Below, piece after piece: positions 34,000 through 43,388 of a DNA stretch of 64,000 bases. Origin of the DNA: an uncultured Clostridia bacterium. GTDB taxonomy: Bacteria > Bacillota > Clostridia > UBA1381. The first letter of the stretch is position 1, and each line of letters starts with the position of its first letter. Under the pieces are notes generated by a model. That model saw only the letters and a program-made list of their open reading frames with translations, was not told the DNA's origin and searched no databases. A program made the position numbers and the translations under genes. The stretch is from positions 18,113 through 82,112 of the forward strand of contig CAKSGG010000004.1 in assembly GCA_934454215.1 (NCBI GenBank). The letters run 5' to 3'.

Positions 34000-36900
34000 G
34001 TGAAAAAAATATTGCCGATTGCTTTGAGTTTGGTGTTAATTATTGCAGCTGCATGTGTGGTTGTTGTTAATCGCAATAACGCTGATAACACTGAAACTGT
34101 TAGCGATATTAGTAAGAACAGTAATAATGACACTCCAACCGAAAAAGCCTCAACTTCAGATAAAGATGAAACTGAAAACAAGGATAAAAAACTTGCGAAA
34201 AAGATTAATAGCAAGGGCAAGGATACTTTACTGATTTATATGGTTGGTTCAGATTTAGAAACTCGTTCCAGAGCGGGAACCGATGATTTGAATGAAATTG
34301 CAGAAAGCGGTATTGATTTAAAAAAAGCTAATGTATTAGTATATGCAGGCGGCGCAAAAAAATGGCATAATGATATAGTGTATGAGGAAAATAATACAAT
34401 ATTGCAGCTTGGCAAAAAAGGCTTTGAAGCGGTTGCAAAAATGAAATCATCAAATATGGGAGACGCTGAATGTCTTTTGGAATTTTTGAATTATAGTTGC
34501 GAAAATTATCCGTCTGACAGCTATTCACTAATTATGTGGGATCACGGAAACGGACCTATAATAGGATATGGAAAGGATATGCTTTTTGACAATGATTCGC
34601 TTACATTATCGGAAATGCATGAGGCATTAAAAGCATCACCTTTTGGAAAAGGTAAAAAGTTAGAGTGGGTTGGATTTGATGCGTGTTTAATGTCATCGGC
34701 AGAACTTGTGTGCACATGGGACAACTATGCAAAATATCTTGTTGCCTCACAGGAAGTTGAACCTTCATTTGGTTGGAATTATAGTTTTCTGAAAGATTTT
34801 GGTGCAATTGAACCGGTGGCTTTGATTAAAAATGCGGTTGAAGAATACATAAATGAATGCAATGCCTATTATGCAAAGCGAGGATATGAAAACCGAGATA
34901 CTACGCTTGCTTGTATAGACCTTTCGTATGCCGGAGAACTTGAAAATGCTATCAATAATCTTTTTGGCAAGGCGGAATGTGATGTATATACAGAATATAA
35001 TAAACTTGTATCAAAAAGAGTTAATACAAGAGCTTTAGGCAGGGCAAGTACCGGTTCGGAATATGATTTAATTGACCTTAATGATATGGCAAAGCAATTA
35101 AGCGAAATATATCCTGAGGAAACCAATCAAATAAGCGAAGCTATAAAAAAATTGGTGATAAAAAATGGAACGAACACACAAGGCTGTTGCGGTATTTCTT
35201 TGTATTATCCGTTCTATAACAAATATTATTACGAAGAAAGCTGGGGAGATGCATACGGACAAATAGGTTTATTTGCAAATTATAAATCGTATCTTAATAA
35301 ATATCAGAACATTTGGCTGAAGGATGATAAGTTAGATAGGTATGCTTCAAGCAATACTCCGGAAAAAGTTGCAGCTGACAGCCGCTCGGGATTTGATTTT
35401 TCACTGCCGCAAGGTCATGACAGACAGAGGTATAAGTTACAACTGACAGATGAACAAGCAGAAAATTTCGCAGAAGCAAAGGTGTATATACTTGAACGTC
35501 GTGGAAAAGGTAGATACCATATTGTGTTTTCCGATAACAGCGTTGCAGACAATGACGGAATTCTTACATATGACTTTGAGGGAAAGGGGATTTTTGTTAA
35601 AAACAAATTTTGCGACTATTATCTGCCGGTTTCAACGGGTTATGACAGTGTCGGCGATATAAGCAGATATTCTTTAAAAATAAGAGGAAAAAATATTGAG
35701 AAACAAGAATTAAAGGATGCTTTATTTAATGTTTCCTTAAACAAAAAAACGGGAGAAGTGAATTTAAGCTCAATAACACCATACTCAAAATCCGATATTA
35801 CAGGCGGTAAATTAGAGGAGCTTGATATAAACGATTGGGATTATATTTTTCCTATGAAGCCGGATTATCTGTTTTTGCAAAGATACGGCAACGGAGTTGT
35901 TAAACCGTTGTCGGAATGGACAGGAGACGGTTCTATTTCGTGGTATGATTTCTTGGTAAAGGATGGGATTGAGTTTGTCTATGCGGCACTGGATAATTGG
36001 GATTATTCTTTGATTTTTGAAATAACGGACACACAGAATAATAAATATTGCTCAGAGCCGATTGCCATAGAGGTTGAAGCCGGTGATAAAGAAACATATA
36101 AGCCTGCGGACATTGATATAGAATGGAGCAGCGGGGAGCGAGTGAAAATTTTTGAAGCCGAAGACTCTGTTTTATATTTAAAAAAAGCAGAAAAACGTAA
36201 CGGAGTTGAATATCTTCTTGAAGCTGAAAATAAAAGTGATTTTATCGTTGATTATGTTTTCAGCGATGTGGTGATTAATGAAAACATTATGCACGGCTAT
36301 GCAAGTTTAAGGGTTCTGCCGGGAGAAACAAACGACAGTTTTGCAGGAATACAGCTTGACGGTCTTACTGATTATGGCATTATTAATGAAGTGTATAAAA
36401 TAAGCGGTAAGCTTACTGCCGAAATAATACCTGCAAACAGCATAGAAAAAATTAAAACGATTGAGAAGAATCAAACAATCAATATTGATATATCGGGTGA
36501 GGCAGTGGAAAGCAATTTAAGAGAACGCTATCCTAAGTATGAATTTACTTCGGCATATTATGGGGCAACTTCTGGGGAACAGGAAATATTCAACAATGAG
36601 AAATTCAAAATCACATTGCTTGCTTTTGGGAAAGCTGAACAATCTAATAGCTCCGGAGTCATTTGCATTGAGAATCTGACTGATGAAAAACAGGCAATAA
36701 CTCTTGATTCATATTCAGTTAATGGCTATACATTTGATACCGGAGGCGGCGGAATATTATTGCCAAAGTGTAGAAAATATCACGATATTTATTTCAGTGA
36801 CAGAAAATTGAAGCAAAATGGCATATCCGCAATAAAATCCTTAAAAATAAAAATATCAGTGTATCAAAGCATAGAACAATATTATGATAAATTTTCTGAT

Positions 36901-38529
36901 GAAGGAATGTGGATTGATATAAAATTAAATACGAATGATATTGAAAATACAGTATCTAATGCTGATACCGGAGAGGTTATATTCAATAAGAATGATGTGA
37001 AGGTTATAATTACGGACTATGGTTTTCAAAAGGATAAACCGCAATGGAAGGTTGTTGTCGAAAATGAGTCAGACAGAGATATTAGTGTGAGTTTTGGTGA
37101 TGAAAACAGCATATCCTCATCGTATATTACGTCTTCCAGCTTTGCTGTGGGAGCACATAATAAGAAAAGCGGAACGCTCTCAATATATACGAATAAGGAA
37201 GTCCCTGACGATATTCCGGCAAAAATATATATAATGGATTACTACGAAACAGAAATTCTATATACGAGTGATGAAATGGTTATGTTTCATAATGAACCGC
37301 TTTCTAAACCGACTGAAGAAATATCTGTGGAGTGGACAAGTGCTGATGAACAAATTTTAGATGACAGAAACGGTGTAACAATATCCATAAAGCAATTTGA
37401 CTGGTACGGACAATTATGTTATGCTTTAGAATTTCAAAATAAAAGAGAAGAGGAGGCTGATTTCAATATTTATGATATTATTATAAACGGGGATATTGTC
37501 ACTTCAAACAACGAATATGTTTTCGTTGAGGCCGGCGAAACTAAAATCGGTCTCCGAATACCTTATTTTTGTGCAGTCACGGATATGGGGGTATTAGATG
37601 AAATATATTCAATTTCATTCAAGATAAAGGAAACAAGCATCTTTGTAAAGCAGTCGGCGTTTAACTATCATACGTTTAATATTCGTATTAGCGATGATGC
37701 CGTTATCAAAAATATTACCGAGATGTATAAACCGTTTGATTTGACCAAGCCTTATATGGGTGCTTGGGCAGGCAAACAAGAAATCTTAAATAACGGTAAA
37801 ATTAAAATTGAATTTATGGGTTTTGGACAAGGGCATCAATTGACGTCATGGGATGAGGAGTATTACGAGGGTGAATATGGTTTTTGTGCAGAAAATACTT
37901 CAGAAGAAACGCAGGTTGTTACCATTGAGGGATCATCTGTTAACGATGCATTTATAAACCCGGACAGAACGATGGAAATGGAAATTCCGCCTAAATGCAA
38001 GGCGTATTTTTCGGGAAGTATAAGTGATTTTAAGTTAAAACCTTATGGTATTACAGCTATTGAAAAATTGACATTTGCATTTTCGGTATCGGAGAAAAAT
38101 TCGCAAGATCATAATCTGGATTTGTTGTGGCTGCCTATCAATTTGGCTGAATCAGGAATAGCCTCAAATTATATAAAAGCAGATGAGAATATTATATTTG
38201 ATATGGACGGTATAAAAGTTGCTGTCGATTCATTTAACCAGGATCAATCCGGAAATTCAATATGGGAATTTACCGTGTTAAATGATACAGCAGAGGATGT
38301 GTCTGTGCAATTTTTAAATTCTGACGGAAAAATGCTTAAATCCGGTGTATCCGATGTGAAACTCGGAGCTAAACAGTATAAAAAGGTTAAAGCCGAATTT
38401 TATAATGAAATTGCGGAAGAACTGAATTTTTATGTTGTTGTGAAAGATTTTTGGGGAGAAGAAACTATACTGAAAAGCGATGAGCTGATTAATGTTAATA
38501 ACAAAAAATATACAAAAGAAGGAGAATGA
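34000..38529 (+). CDS. Giant clostripain-family (C11) protease
   Basis: The 1509-aa product starts at GTG 34000 after AAAGGAGG. It has an N-terminal membrane/signal helix, a charged linker and a C11 peptidase domain (~70-440): TLLIYMVGSDLETRS, His182 in MWDHGNGP and Cys229 in GFDACLMSS. Clostripains cut after Arg/Lys and mature by self-cleavage. The remaining ~1000 residues form repeated, beta-rich units; two similar halves begin near the repeated phrases IEWSSGERV and VEWTSADEQ. Typical clostripains are ~500 aa, so the tail is exceptional and may bind a surface or substrate. The enzyme is probably exposed on the outside. Confidence 0.85.
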   Translation: MKKILPIALSLVLIIAAACVVVVNRNNADNTETVSDISKNSNNDTPTEKASTSDKDETENKDKKLAKKINSKGKDTLLIYMVGSDLETRSRAGTDDLNEIAESGIDLKKANVLVYAGGAKKWHNDIVYEENNTILQLGKKGFEAVAKMKSSNMGDAECLLEFLNYSCENYPSDSYSLIMWDHGNGPIIGYGKDMLFDNDSLTLSEMHEALKASPFGKGKKLEWVGFDACLMSSAELVCTWDNYAKYLVASQEVEPSFGWNYSFLKDFGAIEPVALIKNAVEEYINECNAYYAKRGYENRDTTLACIDLSYAGELENAINNLFGKAECDVYTEYNKLVSKRVNTRALGRASTGSEYDLIDLNDMAKQLSEIYPEETNQISEAIKKLVIKNGTNTQGCCGISLYYPFYNKYYYEESWGDAYGQIGLFANYKSYLNKYQNIWLKDDKLDRYASSNTPEKVAADSRSGFDFSLPQGHDRQRYKLQLTDEQAENFAEAKVYILERRGKGRYHIVFSDNSVADNDGILTYDFEGKGIFVKNKFCDYYLPVSTGYDSVGDISRYSLKIRGKNIEKQELKDALFNVSLNKKTGEVNLSSITPYSKSDITGGKLEELDINDWDYIFPMKPDYLFLQRYGNGVVKPLSEWTGDGSISWYDFLVKDGIEFVYAALDNWDYSLIFEITDTQNNKYCSEPIAIEVEAGDKETYKPADIDIEWSSGERVKIFEAEDSVLYLKKAEKRNGVEYLLEAENKSDFIVDYVFSDVVINENIMHGYASLRVLPGETNDSFAGIQLDGLTDYGIINEVYKISGKLTAEIIPANSIEKIKTIEKNQTINIDISGEAVESNLRERYPKYEFTSAYYGATSGEQEIFNNEKFKITLLAFGKAEQSNSSGVICIENLTDEKQAITLDSYSVNGYTFDTGGGGILLPKCRKYHDIYFSDRKLKQNGISAIKSLKIKISVYQSIEQYYDKFSDEGMWIDIKLNTNDIENTVSNADTGEVIFNKNDVKVIITDYGFQKDKPQWKVVVENESDRDISVSFGDENSISSSYITSSSFAVGAHNKKSGTLSIYTNKEVPDDIPAKIYIMDYYETEILYTSDEMVMFHNEPLSKPTEEISVEWTSADEQILDDRNGVTISIKQFDWYGQLCYALEFQNKREEEADFNIYDIIINGDIVTSNNEYVFVEAGETKIGLRIPYFCAVTDMGVLDEIYSISFKIKETSIFVKQSAFNYHTFNIRISDDAVIKNITEMYKPFDLTKPYMGAWAGKQEILNNGKIKIEFMGFGQGHQLTSWDEEYYEGEYGFCAENTSEETQVVTIEGSSVNDAFINPDRTMEMEIPPKCKAYFSGSISDFKLKPYGITAIEKLTFAFSVSEKNSQDHNLDLLWLPINLAESGIASNYIKADENIIFDMDGIKVAVDSFNQDQSGNSIWEFTVLNDTAEDVSVQFLNSDGKMLKSGVSDVKLGAKQYKKVKAEFYNEIAEELNFYVVVKDFWGEETILKSDELINVNNKKYTKEGE

Positions 38530-38531
38530 TT

Positions 38532-39992
38532 ATGAAAAAAAGATTATCAGTAGGTGTGATTATGTTGCTTTGCATATCTATGCTTGCAGGGTGTACGGTA
38601 GGTGGAACAAAGACAAAGGATTTTTCTAACACAGATGGAATTAGCTATGTTATGATTTATAATCCGAATATTTATGACGAATTGGAAGAAGTAAATGACG
38701 ATTTGAACACAGGAGATTTTGGAACATATGTTGAAGCCATTATAAATAAAGCAGACGGACTGGAAGAGAAAGAGCAGCCGGCAGTTGTGACGCAATCTGT
38801 TTCTGATGTTATGAAAGATGCTCCGTTAGATAAATTTGATATTGGCGGCAACAGGGGCGGTTCGTTTATTGCTCCATATAATGTTGGAGATACTCACCAG
38901 TTTTATTGTGGATCAGAAACAAGAGAACTGAAAAACTTTGTTTGCAGATATGCAGGCAAGAGTTGCAATATCTGGACTTGCGACGGTTCTGTAAATTCGG
39001 CAGTCATTGATGATTATGGCAGGGAATTTGATGAGAATATATATGATAAAATGATTGCTATGTTTGGCGAACCCAGATTTGCTGATAATGGCGGTAAGGT
39101 TAATTTGCTGTTCTATCCAATGGATGGGAATACCGGAGGATTTTTTCATGCACTTGATTTATGGGCGTCTGATGAGGTTTCGCCAATTGAAACGGCTCAA
39201 TATTGCATAAATACCGATCACGCAATTGTTAATATTAACTCATTATTGACAGATTATAAAGATTTTATGTACTCGACAATGGCACATGAATTCCAACATT
39301 TGATTTGCTTTACAAATTTCTTTTATACTGCCGGCGGAATTAATATGAGAACTTGGCTCAATGAAGCAATGTCGGGGTATGTGGAAGAACAATTGTACCC
39401 GGGGTCGAAAGATTTGGAAGGTCATTATGATGCATTTGTAGGAAGTACTCGTATCAGGCACGGGCAATCAATGTATAATTTTGATACAACGCTAACAAAG
39501 TCAGAACTTGATATAGGTGTTTATGGCTCAGTATATCTATTCAGTGAGTATTTAGCCAAGCTTTCGGGAAATGATGTGTTTTCAAATATTCATTCATATT
39601 GGCGGAATTCATATAGCAGCACATTAGATGAGGCTGAAGCAATAGTAAAATCTGTACCTGAAGAAGTATATAACAAAATCAATGCTACTGTTAATTTCGG
39701 AGAGAAAGTTACATTTAAGAACAATAATGAGTCGTGGCTTAGTAAATTAACATTAAATTATTATCTGTCACTTTTAAAGCACGATGAAAGCAATCCTAAA
39801 GCATATGAAAAAGTAGTAAGTCAAACGCTTCTTTATGACGAAATAAATCCGGCTGACATTGAAGGTGGAGGCAGAGTTATTGTTGCATTAAAAAATGGAA
39901 AGTTTGAAATTCCGCAAGATGCAGACTATGGGTTTGTCTATGTTGGCCTTGATGATAATTTTGAAGTTATAACAGATTACATAATACAATAG
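38532..39992 (+). CDS. Lipoprotein zinc metallopeptidase, M30/hyicolysin-like
   Basis: The 486-aa product has a lipobox (ISMLAGCTV), an N-terminal region of unknown function and an HExxH zinc site (AHEFQH: His252, Glu253, His256). A downstream glutamate lies in WLNEAMSGYVEE (Glu278). This spacing and the LNE-type motif fit the M30 hyicolysin-like or related gluzincin families. ATG 38532 is chosen because GGAG lies 8 bases before it; ATG 38526 overlaps the previous stop. It is the third secreted protease in the cargo region. After it comes the leader of the next operon. Confidence 0.8.
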   Translation: MKKRLSVGVIMLLCISMLAGCTVGGTKTKDFSNTDGISYVMIYNPNIYDELEEVNDDLNTGDFGTYVEAIINKADGLEEKEQPAVVTQSVSDVMKDAPLDKFDIGGNRGGSFIAPYNVGDTHQFYCGSETRELKNFVCRYAGKSCNIWTCDGSVNSAVIDDYGREFDENIYDKMIAMFGEPRFADNGGKVNLLFYPMDGNTGGFFHALDLWASDEVSPIETAQYCINTDHAIVNINSLLTDYKDFMYSTMAHEFQHLICFTNFFYTAGGINMRTWLNEAMSGYVEEQLYPGSKDLEGHYDAFVGSTRIRHGQSMYNFDTTLTKSELDIGVYGSVYLFSEYLAKLSGNDVFSNIHSYWRNSYSSTLDEAEAIVKSVPEEVYNKINATVNFGEKVTFKNNNESWLSKLTLNYYLSLLKHDESNPKAYEKVVSQTLLYDEINPADIEGGGRVIVALKNGKFEIPQDADYGFVYVGLDDNFEVITDYIIQ

Positions 39993-40024
39993 CATATATG
40001 AATTCAAAAAAACAGCTCCACATA

Positions 40025-40053
40025 TTGCAGAATAGAATCAGGTATGATAAAAT
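40025..40053 (+). promoter_or_regulatory. Promoter within leader copy 1
   Basis: TTGCAG (40025-40030), a 17-base spacer and TAAAAT (40048-40053) lie upstream of the nested hairpin. The identical arrangement is in copy 2 (50447-50475). Confidence 0.65.
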
Positions 40054-40097
40054 AAGCGTGTAAAAATGGTAAGAAGATAACACAGGTAAGAAGTTAA

Positions 40098-40154
40098 GCA
40101 GGTTTAAGAGTTTCTATCCTACGGGATAGGTGCGTACTTAAACCTGCCTTTTTT
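40098..40154 (+). terminator. Nested UACG hairpin with T-tract (attenuator or small RNA)
   Basis: An outer 11-bp stem (40098-40108 with 40137-40147) encloses an inner 6-bp stem (40114-40119 with 40124-40129). The inner stem is closed by a C(UACG)G tetraloop of the very stable UNCG class. A T-tract follows. About 40 bases after a promoter, it would end most transcripts unless read through, so it is either an attenuator or the 3' end of a ~100-nt RNA. Confidence 0.7.
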
Positions 40155-40189
40155 CATTTTTACGGAAAACAAAATATTAAAGCGAAAAC

Positions 40190-40238
40190 AAACACATGTA
40201 ATTAACCTGTTGCGGGAATTTGCGTGTGTTTTTATTTT
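40190..40238 (+). terminator. Second hairpin with T-rich tail in leader copy 1
   Basis: AAACACATG (40190-40198) pairs with CGTGTGTTT (40223-40231) with one G-U pair, followed by a T-rich tail (to 40238). It is conserved in copy 2 with small changes. Confidence 0.55.
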
Positions 40239-40258
40239 TGCGAAAATTAAGGAGGAGA

Positions 40259-40291
40259 GTGCCAAAAAGGAACTTAAAAAAATAATTTAAG
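40259..40291 (+). CDS. Leader micro-ORF candidate (10 aa)
   Basis: GTG 40259 opens a 10-codon frame (MPKRNLKKII). Its GTG nearly abuts the AAGGAGGAG site, so spacing is poor. It may be a chance frame in the leader. It is listed because it lies in the path between the attenuator and the helicase gene. Confidence 0.2.
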
Positions 40292-40304
40292 GAGGTTTGA
40301 ACGA

Positions 40305-40352
40305 TTGAGAAAAACAAAAAAATGTTATCAAGAGGTGGTTTATTATGCGTGA
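40305..40352 (+). CDS. Leader micro-ORF candidate overlapping the helicase start (15 aa)
   Basis: TTG 40305, 8 bases after AAGGAGG, opens a 15-codon frame. It ends at TGA 40350-40352, past the helicase ATG at 40345. Such an overlap could couple translation of the helicase gene. There is no homology evidence. Confidence 0.3.
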   Translation: MRKTKKCYQEVVYYA

Positions 40353-43300
40353 ATTGGCGGAACTATCACCAATAACTTATTTCGACCAAGCTAATGCACT
40401 CCGTTTGAACTGTTATGCAGATACTTTTGTATATCACAAAGCAAGCGGAAAAGAGCGGAATTTGGTTGCAATGCGTTTTGGAGGTTACCCGGAGCAGGTA
40501 AGAGCAATGGCAGATGTTCTGCGAAAGGGAGCGGGAATTGAAACAATTATTGAAAATCACAAAATTATTTTGCACGCACAACATAAGGCATACAAACGCA
40601 GCATAACTCATGATGGAATTTATGCGGAGGGAACTATGCTTGCACTCGATGATGAAAACGGAGAAATGTCAGATGAGGAACAGATGGAGGTTGAAAGCCC
40701 CCAAGCAAAACGAAAAACATATATCTTTTGTAATGAAGGAGATACCGATTCGTTATATGCAGAATTGGATAAAAAGACTTCCATACCTCTTATCCCAGAG
40801 TTTAAGGAATACATTCTTGAAGAATGTTTAAAGAAAAAAATTCTGGTACAACTTGAAGTCTTGTCTGCCAGCGTTCATTTTGACGCATATATGTTTGAAG
40901 TGCGGAATGATGAAAAAGAGATTGAGCAAATCGTAAATGACGGTCTTAAAACAGGTCGCATAGCTATTCCGAATGCTGTGAAGCATAGTGGTTTTGACGA
41001 TATTAAAACCGTTTCGCAGTATTTGAATATGTACGGAATTACGATTGCCAACAGAATAAGGAAATCATTTAATCCGCTTTTTGATCCGTCAACAGAGCAT
41101 ATTTGCGACGGATTAAAACGGATTAATGGTTACTTAAAAAAGAATGTGGGATACACTTTATATCCGGCGCAGCTTGCGGTTGCAGAGGCAATAAAACGGA
41201 GACTTGATAAAGCAAAGGTCGGAGTTATAGTTGCTGAGTGCGGCAGCGGTAAGACAAAAATAGGAGCGTCTGCTCTGGCAGCACATCAGAACGGAAAAAG
41301 GGCTTTTAATGTTGTGCTTTGCCCTTCGCACGTGACAAAAAAGTGGGTGCGTGAGATTGAAGAAACTCTGCCGAATACGAAAGCCGCAGTGGTGTATAAC
41401 CTGGCGGATATAGACAGAGTTGTGGACGAACACAAAAAAGGAAATGAGTCTACATATATCATTCTTTCAAAGGAAAGAGCGAGAGACGGGTATATGTGGC
41501 AGCCTTCGGTAGTCTATTCACGAATTAAAAAGGCATATATTTGCCCACGATGCGGAGAAGTTATTAAAATGGATTTGAAAGATGATGGCACGAACTATAA
41601 AGTTGCTGCCGATCAATTCTTTTTCAGAAAGCAAAATACGCAAAATCATAAGTGTGAGAATTGCGGCGAATTGCTTTGGAGTGCAATAAATCCAAATGAC
41701 AAGAGATTAAGCCATAATAAGTGGGTAAAAATCGGAAATTACGGTTTTGTTTATCGACCTTTTGCAGTAAGACATTTAGAGAAAACCAGGAATTTGAGAG
41801 TGCTTGATAAGCTTAAAGAGATTATATCACACCCCAATATGGTGTTTATAGCGAAAGGTGCTTATGTAAGATATTCAATGAGCGATTATATTTCCGAGCG
41901 GTTAAAGCAAATAGACGGAGTTATTCTTGATGAGTTGCATCAGTTTAAGGGTGATAGTGGACAGGGCGATGCTATGGAAACCTTAGTAGGCTGCAGCAAA
42001 AAAGTTATAGGAATGACAGCGACACTGATTAACGGCTATTCAAGCGGTTTGTTTTATTTGCTTTATCGTATTGTTCCTTATTTAATGAAAATAGATAATA
42101 AGGATTACGAATCACCTAATTCATTTAACAACGAATACGGTGTAACCGAAATGACCTATGAGCTTGATGAAGGTGACTACAATGCGAACAGTCGGAGCAA
42201 AAAAACGCTTTTGCAAACGAAGCAAAAACCAGGGGTATCTCCACTTGTCTATTCGAGATTTTTGATTGATTGTGCGGTATTTCTTTCCCTCAACGATATG
42301 GGAAAGCATTTGCCTGATTATGAAGAGATTCCGATAGAGCTTGATTTAAGACCGGATATCTTAAAGGAATATAAAAGAATTGAATCGGGCTTCAGAAGTG
42401 TTATGAAACAGCATAATGCAGCATCACGAAAACTGATGTCAAGTTTTATGAGCCTTATGACTACATATCCGGACCAGCCTTATAATGCTGAGCCGATATA
42501 TTATCCCAGAAGTGATCAAGCGGTAATTGAGCCGAAGGATTTATCAAGTATTGATGAATTACACGAAAAGGATATTGCGGTGTTGGATATAGTTGAAAAA
42601 AAGGTCAAAAACGGTGAACGGGTTCTTATTTACACAAGCTGGGTAAAGATAGACACACAGGAAAAGTTGCTTAAATTGCTTGAAGAAAAAGGCTACAGAA
42701 CTGTTGTGCTTGAACAGAGGGTAAAGCCGGAAAAGCGTGAGGAATGGGTGGAAAAACGATTGGAGAACGGTATTGATGTTCTGATAACAAATCCATCTTT
42801 GGTGGAAACGGGATTGGACTTAAATGCGTTTACGACACTCATTTATTACAATATCGGATATAACCTGTTTACATTCAGGCAAAGTTCAAGACGCTCGTGG
42901 AGAATTAACCAGACGGCTCCAAGAATAGAAGTATATATCCTCTACTATAAGGGAGTTATGCAGGCAAGAGCCATAAAACTTATGGCGTCAAAGCTTGCGG
43001 CTGCAACTTTAGTGGAGGGGAATTTCTCGGACGAAGGACTGGCAGCAATGAGCGATTGCAATGATATGACATCACAGCTCGCAAGAGAGCTTACAAAAGG
43101 CATTCGTGATGAAGTCGAAGATGTTGCCTCTATGTTTAAGAAAATGGCAATTATCAAAGATGAAAACGAAGCAGTGGAAGATATGTCGGATTATATCATA
43201 TCTGATGATACAACGGCAGAAAACCAAATACACAATGTTATATCCATAAGTGAAAAAATTGAACGCGCAAGGCTTATTGCAATGAAATTAAACAGTGAAA

Positions 43301-43377
43301 CGGCGAAAAAACAGGTTAAGGAAAACAATTACAATGCAGGAGGTCAATTAAGTTTGTTTGACCTCATAGCGAGTTAA
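40345..43377 (+). CDS. SF2 (SNF2-like) DEAD/H-type helicase with zinc-ribbon insert
   Basis: The 1010-aa product has two RecA-like helicase lobes. Motif I is AECGSGKTKIG (Lys303), motif II is LDELHQF (Asp529) and motif III is GMTATL. A C-terminal lobe carries VLIYTSWVKID, DVLITNPSLVETGLDLNAF and the arginine motif RQSSRRSWRINQ. Between motif I and II lies a zinc-ribbon-like insert (CPRCGE and CENCGE). It is a predicted ATP-driven DNA translocase or remodeller. It begins a DNA-metabolism operon with the clamp, SSB and MoxR genes, suggesting a replication or recombination job. The N-terminal ~230 residues are not recognised. Confidence 0.85.
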   Translation: MRELAELSPITYFDQANALRLNCYADTFVYHKASGKERNLVAMRFGGYPEQVRAMADVLRKGAGIETIIENHKIILHAQHKAYKRSITHDGIYAEGTMLALDDENGEMSDEEQMEVESPQAKRKTYIFCNEGDTDSLYAELDKKTSIPLIPEFKEYILEECLKKKILVQLEVLSASVHFDAYMFEVRNDEKEIEQIVNDGLKTGRIAIPNAVKHSGFDDIKTVSQYLNMYGITIANRIRKSFNPLFDPSTEHICDGLKRINGYLKKNVGYTLYPAQLAVAEAIKRRLDKAKVGVIVAECGSGKTKIGASALAAHQNGKRAFNVVLCPSHVTKKWVREIEETLPNTKAAVVYNLADIDRVVDEHKKGNESTYIILSKERARDGYMWQPSVVYSRIKKAYICPRCGEVIKMDLKDDGTNYKVAADQFFFRKQNTQNHKCENCGELLWSAINPNDKRLSHNKWVKIGNYGFVYRPFAVRHLEKTRNLRVLDKLKEIISHPNMVFIAKGAYVRYSMSDYISERLKQIDGVILDELHQFKGDSGQGDAMETLVGCSKKVIGMTATLINGYSSGLFYLLYRIVPYLMKIDNKDYESPNSFNNEYGVTEMTYELDEGDYNANSRSKKTLLQTKQKPGVSPLVYSRFLIDCAVFLSLNDMGKHLPDYEEIPIELDLRPDILKEYKRIESGFRSVMKQHNAASRKLMSSFMSLMTTYPDQPYNAEPIYYPRSDQAVIEPKDLSSIDELHEKDIAVLDIVEKKVKNGERVLIYTSWVKIDTQEKLLKLLEEKGYRTVVLEQRVKPEKREEWVEKRLENGIDVLITNPSLVETGLDLNAFTTLIYYNIGYNLFTFRQSSRRSWRINQTAPRIEVYILYYKGVMQARAIKLMASKLAAATLVEGNFSDEGLAAMSDCNDMTSQLARELTKGIRDEVEDVASMFKKMAIIKDENEAVEDMSDYIISDDTTAENQIHNVISISEKIERARLIAMKLNSETAKKQVKENNYNAGGQLSLFDLIAS

Positions 43378-43388
43378 GGAGGAAATGT

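Larger units (their letters stand above)
39999..40257 (+). repeat. Leader repeat copy 1 (partner at 50417-50680)
   Basis: This ~255-base gene-free stretch is almost identical to 50417-50680 at an offset of about 10,422 bases, differing at scattered positions. It carries a promoter, a nested hairpin with T-tract and a second hairpin with T-tract, ending just before an AAGGAGGAG site. Both copies precede a DNA-metabolism operon. Confidence 0.85.
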
